Shown in pieces: positions 26,112 to 35,209 of a DNA stretch of 64,000 nt. Within the stretch, counting starts at the first letter, position 1. The number at the start of each line of letters is the position of its first letter. This stretch comes from Belliella buryatensis. Its GTDB lineage: Bacteria > Bacteroidota > Bacteroidia > Cytophagales > Cyclobacteriaceae. The stretch is from NCBI RefSeq assembly GCF_900188245.1, contig NZ_FZOK01000014.1, positions 62,001-126,000 of the forward strand, in the 5' to 3' direction. The position numbers were made by a program, and so were the translations under genes. The notes beneath the pieces are model-generated. The model did no database searches, had not been told where the DNA came from, and saw nothing but the letters and a program-made list of their open reading frames with translations.

Positions 26112-27209
26112 TTACTTATAGAAAGATTTTACGGTCTCGGGAGATGGGGTGTTTCTGAAATGATATTTTTTCAAAACAGTCCCTTCATTGAGTAGCATCA
26201 ATCCTGGATTAGAGCGCATGATTGTTTTCACTACAGTAGCATCTGCTTGGTAACCTATCAGGTTCCAATTTCGAGCAGTCAAGAAGCTGTTGATCTCCTG
26301 CTGTGAAGAAGCTGCTACAAATACAACTTCTATCTCTGATGCAGTAAGTCCGGCAATAATTTGATCAAATTCTTCCAAGTAATCGGTGTTGATTTTAGAT
26401 AGATTGGTTACAAGGATCACTGCTTTTTTCCCAGTAAGTATTTCCTCTGTAAAATCACCTTCATCATTCCATACGGCAAAGTCAGAGATCTTTGGTAAGG
26501 CATCTTCATTTTTGAGCTTCATATCCACAAATTCATAATCACCTTCGGTAGGATATTGATCAAAAATGAATTCTTCTCCATTTTTTGTCATGATGTAACT
26601 GTATTCCAAGGGTGCGGAAGGTTGCATATTAGTTGGGATGTTCACACCTTCTTTGTAAGCTCTGAAGTCTATAAAGGGAAGATTTCTAATTGCAGTAATC
26701 GCTAAAGCTAGGGATAAAACCAATGAAATCCTGACTGACCAGGCCGCCCATGCTTGTGTGTTACTTTTGAGTTGATTCCGGAAAACAAAAAGAATCCCGA
26801 TCATTACTAAGAGAACTATATCCTTGTAGAATGACTCCCAAGGGGTCAGTTTGATGGCATCTCCAAAACATCCGCAGTCTGTTACTTTATTGAAGTAGGC
26901 TGAATAGAATGTCAGAAAGGTGAAGAAAAGGATCATCAAGCCTAATGCCCAAACGGTGAATTTGAGTTTGTGCCCAAGAATCAGCATGATTCCCAAAACC
27001 ACTTCAGCCACCACCATGACTACGCCTATCTCCAAAGCCCAAGGCTTAAATACGGTAAAAAACCCAGCGATGTCATAGGAAAACACATCAAAGTATTCTT
27101 CGAGCTTGATCGCTGTACCAACAGGATCATTGACTTTGATTAGTCCTGAAAAGATGAACAATCCACCTACGAGTAAGCGGATGATGTATAGTATTGCGTC
27201 TTTAAGCAT
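26112..27209 (-). CDS. DoxX-family membrane protein with thioredoxin-like C-terminal domain (BT_3928 type)
   Basis: 365 aa. The first 180 residues hold about four or five TM helices of the DoxX/MauE type ('RLLVGGLFIFSGLIKVNDPVG' region, for example GLFIFSGLIKVNDP). The C-terminal half (about 195-365) looks like a thioredoxin fold without a CxxC: a strand 'KAVILVTNL', a helix, then 'EVVFVAASS' and 'PGLMLLNEGTVLKKY'. A role in redox or envelope maintenance is often suggested for this family; none is proven. It overlaps the upstream DUF1599 gene by 8 bp, so the two are translated together. Confidence 0.82.
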   Translation of the reverse strand: MLKDAILYIIRLLVGGLFIFSGLIKVNDPVGTAIKLEEYFDVFSYDIAGFFTVFKPWALEIGVVMVVAEVVLGIMLILGHKLKFTVWALGLMILFFTFLTFYSAYFNKVTDCGCFGDAIKLTPWESFYKDIVLLVMIGILFVFRNQLKSNTQAWAAWSVRISLVLSLALAITAIRNLPFIDFRAYKEGVNIPTNMQPSAPLEYSYIMTKNGEEFIFDQYPTEGDYEFVDMKLKNEDALPKISDFAVWNDEGDFTEEILTGKKAVILVTNLSKINTDYLEEFDQIIAGLTASEIEVVFVAASSQQEINSFLTARNWNLIGYQADATVVKTIMRSNPGLMLLNEGTVLKKYHFRNTPSPETVKSFYK

Positions 27210-27747
27210 GGTATCCTAATTTGATAAGGCAGAAAACTGCATAGTTGATCATGTCTTGGTAGTTGGCTTCAATGCCCTCAGAGACGATGGTTCGTCCTTG
27301 GTTATCTTCAATTTGCTTTACTCGATAAAGTTTCATCAAGATAATGTCAGTCATAGAAGAAACTCTCATGTCTCTCCAGGCCTCACCATAATCATGGTTT
27401 TTATTTTCTAAAAGGCCTCTTGTGGCATTGACCCATTGGTCGTAAATCGGTTCAAGCTCTTCATAGCTTAATTCCAACCTTTCATCCTCTACCATAGAAA
27501 TTTGGATCAAGGCTATCAAGCAGTAGTTGATGATGCCTACAAATTCGTCAGAAATGGGATCATTGACTTTCTGATTGCCTTTATCTTGGATAGACCTGAT
27601 GCGTTGGGCTTTAATGAAAATCTGGTCTGTAATAGAAGGGAGCCTTAGGATTCTCCAGGCAGTGCCATAATCAATTGTTTTCTTCTTAAAAAGTTCTTTA
27701 CAAAGGGCAATAACTTGATTATATTCGCTCACGGTTTGCGTTTTCAA
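27202..27747 (-). CDS. DUF1599 protein with two internal repeats
   Basis: 181 aa made of two related halves. Residues about 20-75 ('YGTAWRILRLPSITDQIFIK' ... 'GIINYCLIALIQ') and about 105-175 ('YGEAWRDMRVSSMTDIILMK' ... 'DMINYAVFCLIKL') align with each other. The family has also been described as a nucleotide-modification-associated domain, but no activity is shown here. The start is a TTG at 27747, only 14 bp from the divergent folP ATG. A GTG five codons in is the alternative. It is coupled to the downstream DoxX gene by overlap. Confidence 0.78.
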   Translation of the reverse strand: MKTQTVSEYNQVIALCKELFKKKTIDYGTAWRILRLPSITDQIFIKAQRIRSIQDKGNQKVNDPISDEFVGIINYCLIALIQISMVEDERLELSYEELEPIYDQWVNATRGLLENKNHDYGEAWRDMRVSSMTDIILMKLYRVKQIEDNQGRTIVSEGIEANYQDMINYAVFCLIKLGYHA

Positions 27748-27761
27748 GGCAGTTTGATTTA

Positions 27762-28646
27762 ATGGACAACTTATTCACTTCTTCTTCAGAAATCGAAGAT
27801 AAATTATTTCCCCCAAAAATAACACTTCGGAGTAAAGGAAAGCTATTTTTATTGGATAGGCCTTGGGTGATGGGCATCATGAATATCACGCCAGATTCAT
27901 TTTATGAAGGCAGCAGGATATCTCAGGACGAAGCTTTAATCTTGCATCAGGCAGAAAAAATGCTTGCATCAGGAGCAGACATACTAGATATAGGTGGATA
28001 CAGTAGCCGGCCGGGAGCCATTGAAGTGAGTCTTGAAGAGGAAATGTCTCGCGTACTTCCAGCCATAGGGGCAATCAAACGTGAATTTCCTGAAGCGAAG
28101 CTTTCCATTGACACTTTTCGGTCCAAGATTGCTTCTTCTGCCGTCCAATGTGGTGCAGATTTCGTAAATGATATATCAGCTGGCACATTGGATCCTGACA
28201 TGATCGAAACTGTAGGGAAGTTACAAGTCCCTTATATCGCCATGCATATGAAAGGAACGCCTCAGAATATGCAAAATCAGACAGATTATGATGACATTCT
28301 TTTGGAGATGATGAAATATTTCTCTGAAAAAATGAACGAATGCAAAAAAGCTGGCATTAATGATGTGATATTGGATCCTGGATTCGGTTTTGCAAAAACA
28401 ATGGAGCAGAATTATTGGATATTGAGGAATTTAAGCTATTTTAAGACAATCCAAGCTCCAATGCTTATCGGGGTATCAAGAAAGTCAATGATCTACAAAA
28501 AATTAGAAATAAATCCTAGCGAAGCGCTCAATGGAACTACTGCCTTGCATATGGCAGCCTTGATGCATGGCGCTCAAATACTGCGTGTGCATGATGTCAA
28601 AGAAGCTAAAGAAACTGTAACCTTATTCAAACAACTTTACCCTTGA
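27762..28646 (+). CDS. folP: Dihydropteroate synthase
   Basis: 294 aa. It condenses p-aminobenzoate with the pterin pyrophosphate in folate synthesis and is the sulfonamide target. The barrel motifs 'MGIMNITPDSF' (37-47), 'LDIGGYSSRPGA' and the C-terminal 'GVSRKSM' are clear. It is the first gene of a two-gene unit with cdaA, overlapping by 4 bp, a gene order conserved in Bacteroidota. Confidence 0.96.
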   Translation: MDNLFTSSSEIEDKLFPPKITLRSKGKLFLLDRPWVMGIMNITPDSFYEGSRISQDEALILHQAEKMLASGADILDIGGYSSRPGAIEVSLEEEMSRVLPAIGAIKREFPEAKLSIDTFRSKIASSAVQCGADFVNDISAGTLDPDMIETVGKLQVPYIAMHMKGTPQNMQNQTDYDDILLEMMKYFSEKMNECKKAGINDVILDPGFGFAKTMEQNYWILRNLSYFKTIQAPMLIGVSRKSMIYKKLEINPSEALNGTTALHMAALMHGAQILRVHDVKEAKETVTLFKQLYP

Positions 28647-29518
28647 ACTTACTTTTCAAAATAGGATTTTTAGAGATTTCCATTGTGAATATCATTGATA
28701 TCACACTGGTGAGTATGCTTTTGTATCAAGTGTACAAGCTTCTTAGGGGTAGTGTTGCAATCAAGATTTTCTTAGGTTTTCTATCCATATACTTGATTTA
28801 CTTGATGGTTAGTGCCTTGAAAATGGAGCTACTTTCAATCATTTTGGGGCAATTTATGGGCGTGGGTGTCATTGCCGCCATCATCATCTTTGCCCCTGAA
28901 ATCAGGAAATTTCTTTTGATCATCGGACGTTCTTCTATCCTTTCGAATGAGAATATTCTTCAAGAATTGCTTTTTTGGAGGAAAAGGGAAACACAGGCAT
29001 TCAATATCAATCCGATCATTGATGCTGCCAAATCCTTATCTGGGACTAACATGGGAGCCTTGATGGTGATTTCAAGGAATTCAGAATTAAAATTCTATGC
29101 TGAAAGTGGGGATTTGATGGATGCGATAGTCTCCAAAAGACTTTTGATTTCAATTTTCAATAAGTATAGTCCTTTGCATGATGGGGCGGTTATTATTTAT
29201 AATGGTAAAGTAAAGGCGGCACGATGTATTCTTCCTGTGACAGAGCGGGATGTTCCGGCGCAGTTTGGGCTTAGACATAGGGCTGCGATAGGCATGTCTG
29301 AGGCAACGGATACGCTTGTATTGATTGTTTCGGAAGAGACGGGGCAGATTTCACTCGCTAGAAATGGTAAAATCTTGCATAATCTTTCTTTCCAAGAAGT
29401 ACGTGAGTTTATCAATGATTATTTGACGGGGGTGGATATTGACGACAAATTTGAACCAGTAACTGTCTACGAAAGAAACAGGTCAAAGAGTAACAGGTCT
29501 ACTTCTAGTGCCTCTTGA
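28643..29518 (+). CDS. cdaA: Diadenylate cyclase CdaA (c-di-AMP synthase)
   Basis: 291 aa. It makes the second messenger c-di-AMP from two ATP. Three N-terminal TM helices span about 12-88. The DAC catalytic domain has 'LHDGAVII' (D180-G-A182) and 'RHRAAIG' (R211-H-R213). The start is a TTG that overlaps the folP TGA (TTGA), the only start that keeps the conserved 'NLLFKIGFLEI' N-terminus. A Ser/Arg-rich tail follows. A 94-bp direct repeat begins at its stop codon. Confidence 0.94.
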   Translation: MNLLFKIGFLEISIVNIIDITLVSMLLYQVYKLLRGSVAIKIFLGFLSIYLIYLMVSALKMELLSIILGQFMGVGVIAAIIIFAPEIRKFLLIIGRSSILSNENILQELLFWRKRETQAFNINPIIDAAKSLSGTNMGALMVISRNSELKFYAESGDLMDAIVSKRLLISIFNKYSPLHDGAVIIYNGKVKAARCILPVTERDVPAQFGLRHRAAIGMSEATDTLVLIVSEETGQISLARNGKILHNLSFQEVREFINDYLTGVDIDDKFEPVTVYERNRSKSNRSTSSAS

Positions 29519-29610
29519 TAGGAAGGTTGGGGGCTCACACAGATTCCGCTGATTTCACAGATTTATTTCTTTGGATGAATGGGAGAGGTTAGGGATTGGG
29601 TGATTGAGTT
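29517..29610. repeat. 94-bp direct repeat, copy 1
   Basis: It starts at the cdaA stop codon and reads GATAGGAAGGTTGGGGGCTC..., containing CAGATTCCGCTGATTTCACAG. It matches 29737-29830 at 92 of 94 positions by my reading, 220 bp apart. Confidence 0.85.
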
Positions 29611-29736
29611 ATTGAGTTAATAGGTGATTTGGGGATTAGGAATTGGAAGATTATTTGATTGATGGGAATGGGATTAGTTCTCGCGGCGGGCGCAACGATG
29701 TACGCAACGAGCGCAACGTTGGGAGTGGCCTTGTGG

Positions 29737-29830
29737 GATAGGAAGGTTGGGGGCTCGCACAGATTCCGCTGATTTCACAGATTTATTTCTTTGGATGAAT
29801 GGGAGAGGTTAGGAATTGGGTGATTGAGTT
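29737..29830. repeat. 94-bp direct repeat, copy 2
   Basis: Second copy of 29517-29610; the two differences I see are A/G in GCTC(A/G)CAC and G/A in AGG(G/A)ATTGGG. The core CAGATTCCGCTGATTTCACAG resembles a phrase I have seen between genes in many Bacteroidota genomes. Confidence 0.85.
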
Positions 29831-29962
29831 CCCCGAGGGATCGGGAGGTTATTTGGGTATGAGGGATTGGAAGATTGGGAAATTGGAAGATTTAAAAATA
29901 AGATAAGCTTCATAGAATGTGGGATGGCTTCTAAAATAAAAAGGTCATTCATTTGTTTTAAC

Positions 29963-29999
29963 AAAAAGGTCAAAAGGATTAATCCCTTTGACCTTTTTG
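29963..29999. terminator. Bidirectional terminator between cdaA and kbl
   Basis: AAAAAGGTCAAA-AGGATTAATCCC-TTTGACCTTTTT, a perfect 12-bp stem whose loop has its own small dyad (GGATTAATCC). A and T arms suit both convergent directions. Confidence 0.9.
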
Positions 30000-30079
30000 T
30001 TAACCAAAGCTTAACTTTATCTGTATCAATCAAGCTTTCAAGATTTTCAATCAAGAGCCTTACTTCTTGTGTCTAACCA

Positions 30080-31276
30080 CTAAGAAATCACACCTAGTTC
30101 TTTGCCTGCTTCAATGAAAGCATTGATGGCTTGGTCGAGATGGGCTTTTTCGTGTGCTGCCGATATTTGTACTCGGATTCTCGCTTGACCTTTTGGTACT
30201 ACTGGATAGTAGAATCCGATCACATAGACTCCTTTTTCTAATAGCTTCTCAGCCATTTTTTGAGACAAGACTGCATCGTATAACATGATGGGTACAATCG
30301 GGTGTTCTCCTGGCTTGATATCAAATCCTGCTTCAGTCATTTTGGCTCTGAAGTATTTGGTGTTTTCTTCCAATCGATCTCTCAGCTCTGTAGTCTCAGA
30401 AAGTAAATCAAAAACCGCGATAGAGGCACCTGTAATGGATGGTGCTAAAGTATTGGAAAACAAATATGGTCTGGAACGTTGTCTGAGGATTTCGATAATC
30501 TCTTTTCTACCAGAGGTAAAACCACCAGATGCACCGCCTAATGCTTTCCCTAATGTACCTGTGATGATGTCTATTTTACCCATTACTCCTTTGAGTTCAT
30601 GAACTCCTCTACCTGTTTTACCCATGAATCCGGTGGAGTGACATTCATCAGACATGACTAGGGCATGATATTTTTCTGCCAAGGCTACGATCTTATCTAA
30701 TTGAGCGATGGTACCGTCCATGGAGAAGACACCATCAGTCACAATGATTTTATTTTTCGCACCTTGGGCATCAGCATCTTGAAGTTGCTTTTCGAGGTCA
30801 GCCATATCATTATGTTGGTAACGGAAGCGCATGGCTTTACATAGCCTCACTCCATCAATGATAGATGCATGATTCAAAGCATCTGAGATGATGGCATCTT
30901 CTGGACCAAGGATTGGCTCAAATACACCGCCATTGGCATCAAAAGCTGCCGCATAGAGGATGGTATCTTCTGTTCCTAAAAACTTAGATATTTTCTCTTC
31001 CAGTTCTTTGTGGATATCTTGTGTACCACAGATAAATCTCACTGAAGATAATCCAAAGCCATGACTATCGATGGCTGCTTTGGCTGCCTCGATGACTTGT
31101 GGGTGAGAAGATAGGCCAAGGTAATTATTGGCACAGAAATTTAGGACTTTCTGACCTCCAGCAATGGTGATTTCTGCGGCTTGTGGGGAAGTGATGATGC
31201 GTTCTTTTTTGAAAAGACCTGCTTCTTGAATTTCCTTTAACTCTTTTTCTAATTTGGGTTTCAATGTATCAAACAT
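30080..31276 (-). CDS. kbl: Glycine C-acetyltransferase (2-amino-3-ketobutyrate CoA ligase)
   Basis: 398 aa PLP enzyme that splits 2-amino-3-ketobutyrate with CoA into glycine and acetyl-CoA. The PLP lysine is K244 in '[14 protein letters not shown]', and '[11 protein letters not shown]' (209-219) holds the Asp/His that contact PLP. Length is standard. It is divergent from tdh, which makes its substrate, with 148 bp between the starts, so the two probably share a control region. Confidence 0.95.
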   Translation of the reverse strand: MFDTLKPKLEKELKEIQEAGLFKKERIITSPQAAEITIAGGQKVLNFCANNYLGLSSHPQVIEAAKAAIDSHGFGLSSVRFICGTQDIHKELEEKISKFLGTEDTILYAAAFDANGGVFEPILGPEDAIISDALNHASIIDGVRLCKAMRFRYQHNDMADLEKQLQDADAQGAKNKIIVTDGVFSMDGTIAQLDKIVALAEKYHALVMSDECHSTGFMGKTGRGVHELKGVMGKIDIITGTLGKALGGASGGFTSGRKEIIEILRQRSRPYLFSNTLAPSITGASIAVFDLLSETTELRDRLEENTKYFRAKMTEAGFDIKPGEHPIVPIMLYDAVLSQKMAEKLLEKGVYVIGFYYPVVPKGQARIRVQISAAHEKAHLDQAINAFIEAGKELGVIS

Positions 31277-31424
31277 CTTTTTATTTATTTTTTGTATTGT
31301 AAAATCAATTCAAATGCATTAAAATAAAAATCCTCAACTGAAATCCTTATTTTTGCCTCAATCAATACCCAAATATATCAAAAGCTAGAGGGTCTAGGAA
31401 ACCTAATAGATTGAAAGTTTTAAA

Positions 31425-32378
31425 ATGGAGAGAATTCTTATCATTGGTGCAGCTGGACAGTTAGGTTCAGAGCTGACACTTACGCTGACTCAGCAGTATG
31501 GTAGCGACCATGTAATCGCTACTGATATCAACCCGAAAGCCTTAGAGAAGTTTGATTTTTGTAAGACAGCAGTCTTAGATATCATGAATCAGGATGCTGT
31601 CAGGCAATTGGTCAAAACAGAAAATGTAAAGCAGATTTATCATCTAGCAGCTGTACTTTCTGCGACGGGAGAAAAAAACCCACTGTTTGCATGGCAGCTG
31701 AATATGGATAGTCTTTTGTTTGTCTTAGAGTTGGCCAAAGAATTCAAGATGGAGAAGATCTATTGGCCTTCTTCTATTGCTGTATTTGGGCCGAATACAC
31801 CTAAGGTCAATACACCTCAATATTGTGTCAAAGAACCGAATACTGTCTATGGTATATCTAAGCAAGCCGGGGAAAGGTGGTGCGAGTACTACTTTCAAAA
31901 GTTTGGTGTAGATGTGCGAAGTTTAAGGTACCCAGGACTTATTGGCTACAAATCTCTTCCAGGTGGTGGCACGACTGATTATGCCGTGGATATCTATCAC
32001 AAAGCCATTGCAGGTGAACATTTTGTTTCATTCTTGAGAGAAGACAGTGCCCTCCCGATGATGTATATGCCTGATGCAATCAAGGCAACATTGGACTTGA
32101 TGCATGCACCCAGAGAGCAAGTAAAAATACGATCCAGCTATAATTTGGCAGCGATCAGTTTTACTCCGCGAGAGATATTTGAAAGCATCAAAGTACATTA
32201 TCCTGATTTTTCAATTTCCTACGAACCTGACTTTAGGCAAGCCATCGCTGATAGCTGGCCAGATAGCATTGATGATAGTAGTGCAAGAGCAGACTGGGGC
32301 TGGAAGCATGATTATGATCTCAAAAAAATGACAGCAGATATTTTGGCGAATTTGCCAGAGTATATGGTGAATTTTTGA
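31425..32378 (+). CDS. tdh: L-threonine 3-dehydrogenase, SDR type
   Basis: 317 aa. It oxidises threonine to 2-amino-3-ketobutyrate with NAD. The extended-SDR Rossmann motif 'GAAGQLG' (8-14) and the catalytic 'YGISK' (Y142, K146) are present. 'SLRYPGLIG' and 'GGGTTDYAVD' match the epimerase-like TDH family known from Bacteroidota rather than the zinc-dependent TDH. Divergent kbl completes the pathway to glycine and acetyl-CoA. Confidence 0.92.
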   Translation: MERILIIGAAGQLGSELTLTLTQQYGSDHVIATDINPKALEKFDFCKTAVLDIMNQDAVRQLVKTENVKQIYHLAAVLSATGEKNPLFAWQLNMDSLLFVLELAKEFKMEKIYWPSSIAVFGPNTPKVNTPQYCVKEPNTVYGISKQAGERWCEYYFQKFGVDVRSLRYPGLIGYKSLPGGGTTDYAVDIYHKAIAGEHFVSFLREDSALPMMYMPDAIKATLDLMHAPREQVKIRSSYNLAAISFTPREIFESIKVHYPDFSISYEPDFRQAIADSWPDSIDDSSARADWGWKHDYDLKKMTADILANLPEYMVNF

Positions 32379-32380
32379 AT

Positions 32381-32410
32381 TGTCAACGATCGACAGTTAA
32401 CAGTCGACTG
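32381..32410. repeat. GTCAAC/GTCGAC phrase after tdh
   Basis: TGTCAACGATCGACAGTTAA followed by CAGTCGACTG: overlapping dyads built from GTCAAC, CGACAG and GTCGAC. It is one of at least five such sites in the window. It is followed by drifting TTAGTTGATT/TTGGTTA words up to about 32480. Confidence 0.5.
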
Positions 32411-32586
32411 AAAAAAGGTAGTCAATTAGTTGATTAGTTATTGGTTATTTGGTTAGTTGGATTAATTGATTGGAATATTGATGATGTAGGGAGGTTGGAA
32501 GGTTGATAAAGTTTAAATGTTGAAAAGTTAGAGTAGCTCAGGGAATTAGGAGAAAGGGAAAAGTTTAAAGGGAAATAGCTTTTGGA

Positions 32587-32622
32587 AAATAAATAAAGCC
32601 TCAAAAATGAGGCTTTATTTAT
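32587..32622. terminator. Terminator at the 3' end of the TetR gene
   Basis: AATAAATAAAGCCTCA-AAAA-TGAGGCTTTATTTATT, a long near-perfect stem that includes the TetR stop codon. It serves the TetR gene and possibly convergent tdh. Confidence 0.85.
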
Positions 32623-33221
32623 TTTAGAAACCTTTTGTTAATAAAGGAGATGGCGTCTTTTATTTTTTGTTGATCTTCTGTCTTATTTAAGTCTAAGCCA
32701 CAAAATGTTCCATTATTGGAAGCTGCATGCAGGCCTAGGTAATACAATGCGGCCACATTGATTGCTGAGATGGCACGAAAATCAACTTCTGTTTCCAGGA
32801 TTTCTGATTGAAGCGCCTCAAAGAGTTTCTCCCCTACTTGTTCTCTCTTTTCAATGAATGACTTCATTAATTCATGCTCTTCGGACACACTCCACAACAT
32901 TAATTTCTGGAATTGATGGTCCTTCAAAACCGTATCAAATTGTGTATGCAAGTAATAGTCAATGATTTGCCTCAAGGAAAAAGGAGCATCATTTGAGATG
33001 GCATCATTGACCGCACTTACTCTTGTAGACCAATAATCTTTGTGGATAAAATAAGCTTCTAGTAAGTTTTCAAATGTTTCGTACTTTCTATAAATGTAAG
33101 ACTTGTCCACCCCTGATTTCTTGGAAATGGCATTAATTCCAAGTGCTGCATGGCCCTTTTTTAAAAATAATTCTTCAATAGCAAGAAATAGCCTAGTATC
33201 ATTATTACCTATATTTCCCAT
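32619..33221 (-). CDS. TetR/AcrR-family transcriptional regulator
   Basis: 200 aa. The N-terminal helix-turn-helix (about 9-55, 'GINAISKKSGVDKSYIYRKY' at 23-42) is followed by an all-helical ligand domain with no recognisable signature. The target and inducer are unknown: the neighbours are the threonine genes on one side and an AT-rich spacer on the other. It probably has its own promoter in the spacer upstream. Confidence 0.85.
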   Translation of the reverse strand: MGNIGNNDTRLFLAIEELFLKKGHAALGINAISKKSGVDKSYIYRKYETFENLLEAYFIHKDYWSTRVSAVNDAISNDAPFSLRQIIDYYLHTQFDTVLKDHQFQKLMLWSVSEEHELMKSFIEKREQVGEKLFEALQSEILETEVDFRAISAINVAALYYLGLHAASNNGTFCGLDLNKTEDQQKIKDAISFINKRFLK

Positions 33222-33568
33222 TGTTAATTAAATATTCAAGTGATTTTGTTAATTATCTATATGAGTATCCGGAATGTTGCATGTTATGAAAGAAGAGGCA
33301 TTACATTTAGCAGATAAACATTTTATCTATTTAGCCTACTCTCCAATCCAAAAGAAGGAAATTATTCCTAAACAAAGCATAAAGGGCATTCTAAACATTT
33401 TTCAGTTCTATTTAACTATATAAGAACCAAAATAAAAGCAATTAAATAATATTATCGCATTTCATACTACAAGGTGGCATTTTTAATTAATATATCTTAA
33501 AATTTAATTTAAATTAAAAAAACTCTCTAAATTTAGCATTCCAAACTTTATTTCTAAATAAATACATC
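33222..33568. other. AT-rich spacer
   Basis: 347 bp between two divergent genes with no open reading frame, hairpin or repeat that I can support. AT content is very high toward the right end (TTAATTAATATATCTTAAAA). Confidence 0.5.
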
Positions 33569-33958
33569 ATGACCGAACTATCTGAGCAAGAGATTATCAA
33601 GTTTTTAAAAGAAAAAAGAAAATCATTGATCACTGAAATTGAAAAAATAGACACTGCTTTGAAAGCAATGGAAGGTGTGGGTTTTGTTAATTTGCCTCGT
33701 AGCATTATCAAATCTGATGAAAGTTTTATACCAGACCAATATTCTGATAAACTTAAATTAGACAAGAAAATCTTGTTTGCACTTAAAGAAATGGGGAAGG
33801 GGGATAAATCTGAAATCATCCAAAAGATTCAACAATTAGAACCCAAATCAGATATTAGTAAGTTGGAAAATTCTATTTCAGTTAGATTGAGTTACTTGAA
33901 AAACAATAATATTGTCAAAGCAGATAAAAACGGAAGAAGTCTTTCGTATTATTTATAG
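33569..33958 (+). CDS. Small protein with coiled coil and winged-helix-like tail, unknown
   Basis: 129 aa. Residues 3-37 form a charged amphipathic helix (EQEIIKFLKEKRKSLITEIE) that probably makes a coiled coil. The C-terminal half has an HTH-like pattern, 'KILFALKEMGKGDKSEIIQK' (67-86), then 'ENSISVRLSYLKNNN', and ends in a beta-wing-like 'KADKNGRSLSYYL'. A DNA-binding role is plausible, since small winged-helix proteins have this layout, but I recognise no family. Confidence 0.6.
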   Translation: MTELSEQEIIKFLKEKRKSLITEIEKIDTALKAMEGVGFVNLPRSIIKSDESFIPDQYSDKLKLDKKILFALKEMGKGDKSEIIQKIQQLEPKSDISKLENSISVRLSYLKNNNIVKADKNGRSLSYYL

Positions 33959-34156
33959 AGTGATAATGTGCATTTCTACTTTTATGAAACTATTATTATG
34001 TAAACAATCGTCAATTGATCCACTGAATGAGTAGATAGAATCATTTAGTCACTAAAGTGTTTTAAATTTTAAAATATTTTGTTTTTGGTGTTTTTTTTGA
34101 GTGGGTAGGAGAACCAGCAATAGGCTCTATAGCTAAACAAAAACTTTTTACATGCC

Positions 34157-34322
34157 AATAGAACGCTGATCGAACAGATGGTCACTGATTCAAAAACGAA
34201 AAATACTATTCAAAGTCGATTCAAAAAAATATTGAAGGTGTAGATACAATCTACACCTAGCTGCTAAAAAAAATCTTTGAAAACCCTTAAGAATAGGAAA
34301 AGGATAGCGCTTTTTTATTTAG
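34157..34322. repeat. Flanking repeat of the hip region, copy 1
   Basis: Starts AATAGAACGCTGAT and ends GGATAGCGCTTTTTTATTTAG. It contains the hairpin AGGTGTAGAT-ACA-ATCTACACCT. It matches 37037-37244 over most of its length. Upstream from 33959 no gene is seen; downstream to 34484 the sequence is AT-rich. The related end piece TTCTCAACGGTTAG is found only at 34978, beyond the SdpI gene. Confidence 0.8.
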
Positions 34323-34484
34323 TAAGGGATAATTACATGTGTCTATTTTTTATTTTATTTTTTTTAATAAATTATAATTATATTTGATTTCATGGTTCTC
34401 ATTGAAAGAGAAATTAGTAGTAGTTCATTTTGATTGATTTCAATAATAATAGAATTTAAAATTTCAATTCTTTAATTTCTAAAA

Positions 34485-34814
34485 ATGAATAAATTTCTAG
34501 TTGCAATATTGGTGTTAAACATTGTCATTACTTTAATAGTCATTCTGTTCTATTTTGTTAAACCAAAGACTATAAATCCAATTGTTGGCTATAGGACTAA
34601 ATTGTCAATGAAGAACCAAGCAAACTGGGATGTCTCACAAAATTATTTTTTTAAGAATTGGATTTTCTTACTTCCTATTATATATTTCTCTCAAGTGTTG
34701 ATGTTTGTTGGCGAAATACCGTATAAATTTATCGGTTACATAGTTTTCTCAGAATTTATAGTTGGTACGCTAGCATTAATTTTTGCCACAGAAAAAAAAC
34801 TAAAAGAAAATTGA
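34485..34814 (+). CDS. SdpI-family small membrane protein
   Basis: 109 aa with three TM helices (about 3-25, 58-77, 82-102). The conserved SdpI/YhfL signature 'VGYRTKLSMKNQANWDVSQ' (39-57) lies between the first and second. In Bacillus the larger SdpI gives immunity to the SdpC toxin, but short SdpI-like proteins are widespread and of unknown function. Very AT-rich and isolated, it sits inside what looks like an interrupted repeat copy, which suggests accessory DNA. Confidence 0.78.
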   Translation: MNKFLVAILVLNIVITLIVILFYFVKPKTINPIVGYRTKLSMKNQANWDVSQNYFFKNWIFLLPIIYFSQVLMFVGEIPYKFIGYIVFSEFIVGTLALIFATEKKLKEN

Positions 34815-35087
34815 TGAAGTAATTTATTAGTGAATTCGTTTAAATATATTAAGTTAAAGTAACTTCGGTACTTTTAGCGTCGATTCGTTTTTTATTCTTC
34901 AACAAAGTTTTCTATTGAGGCCAAGGCAAGTGATGCTTTTTGTGAATTTTGCCTTTTAATTAATTATATTGATTCATTCTCAACGGTTAGCTTCATAATT
35001 TTAGGAGAGGCTATTTACTGGCCTTTCGGGGGATCAATTTAACCGCTATACTCACCATACCTAGACAAATACTTTTACTTATTTAAT
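34815..35087. other. Spacer upstream of the hip operators
   Basis: It contains a weak hairpin AAAGTA-N7-TACTTT (34856-34874), a dyad AAGGCAA...TTGCCTT (about 34925-34956), and TTCTCAACGGTTAG (34978-34991), which is the end piece of the repeat seen intact at 37301. No gene is visible. Confidence 0.45.
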
Positions 35088-35105
35088 AGTGCTTTAAAAT
35101 GCACT
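35088..35105. promoter_or_regulatory. Putative HipB operator O1
   Basis: AGTGC-TTTAAAAT-GCACT, an 18-bp perfect dyad with an 8-bp spacer. This is the same geometry as the known E. coli hip operators (TATCC-N8-GGATA), with different half-sites. First of three copies at 61-bp steps. Confidence 0.6.
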
Positions 35106-35148
35106 TTTTGTTAAAATTCTATGATGAAAACCAGGATATGTTCGTGAT

Positions 35149-35166
35149 AGTGCTTTTTATCGCACT
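35149..35166. promoter_or_regulatory. Putative HipB operator O2
   Basis: AGTGC-TTTTTATC-GCACT, identical half-sites and spacing to O1, 61 bp downstream. It lies just upstream of the proposed -33 box. Confidence 0.6.
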
Positions 35167-35170
35167 TTTC

Positions 35171-35201
35171 ATTGATTTTTAGAAAATCAACATTACATTT
35201 A
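35171..35201 (+). promoter_or_regulatory. Possible hipBST promoter
   Basis: ATTG at 35171-35174 and TACATTTA at 35194-35201 are 19 bp apart, matching the Bacteroidota pattern TTTG-N19-TAnnTTTG except for single mismatches. Transcription would start near 35207, between operators O2 and O3. Confidence 0.4.
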
Positions 35202-35209
35202 CATAAAAT

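Larger units (their letters stand above)
29519..30079. other. Repeat-rich spacer between cdaA and kbl
   Basis: 561 bp without a credible gene. It holds the two 94-bp repeats, drifting GATTGG/GGATTAGG words between them, a CGCAACG triplet repeat (29693-29719) and the kbl/cdaA terminator near the right end. Its G-rich plus strand contrasts with the AT-rich spacers elsewhere. Confidence 0.7.

Noticed and set aside
33222-33568. Possible small RNA gene in the AT-rich spacer
   Set aside because: No promoter-terminator pair or stable hairpin could be identified.
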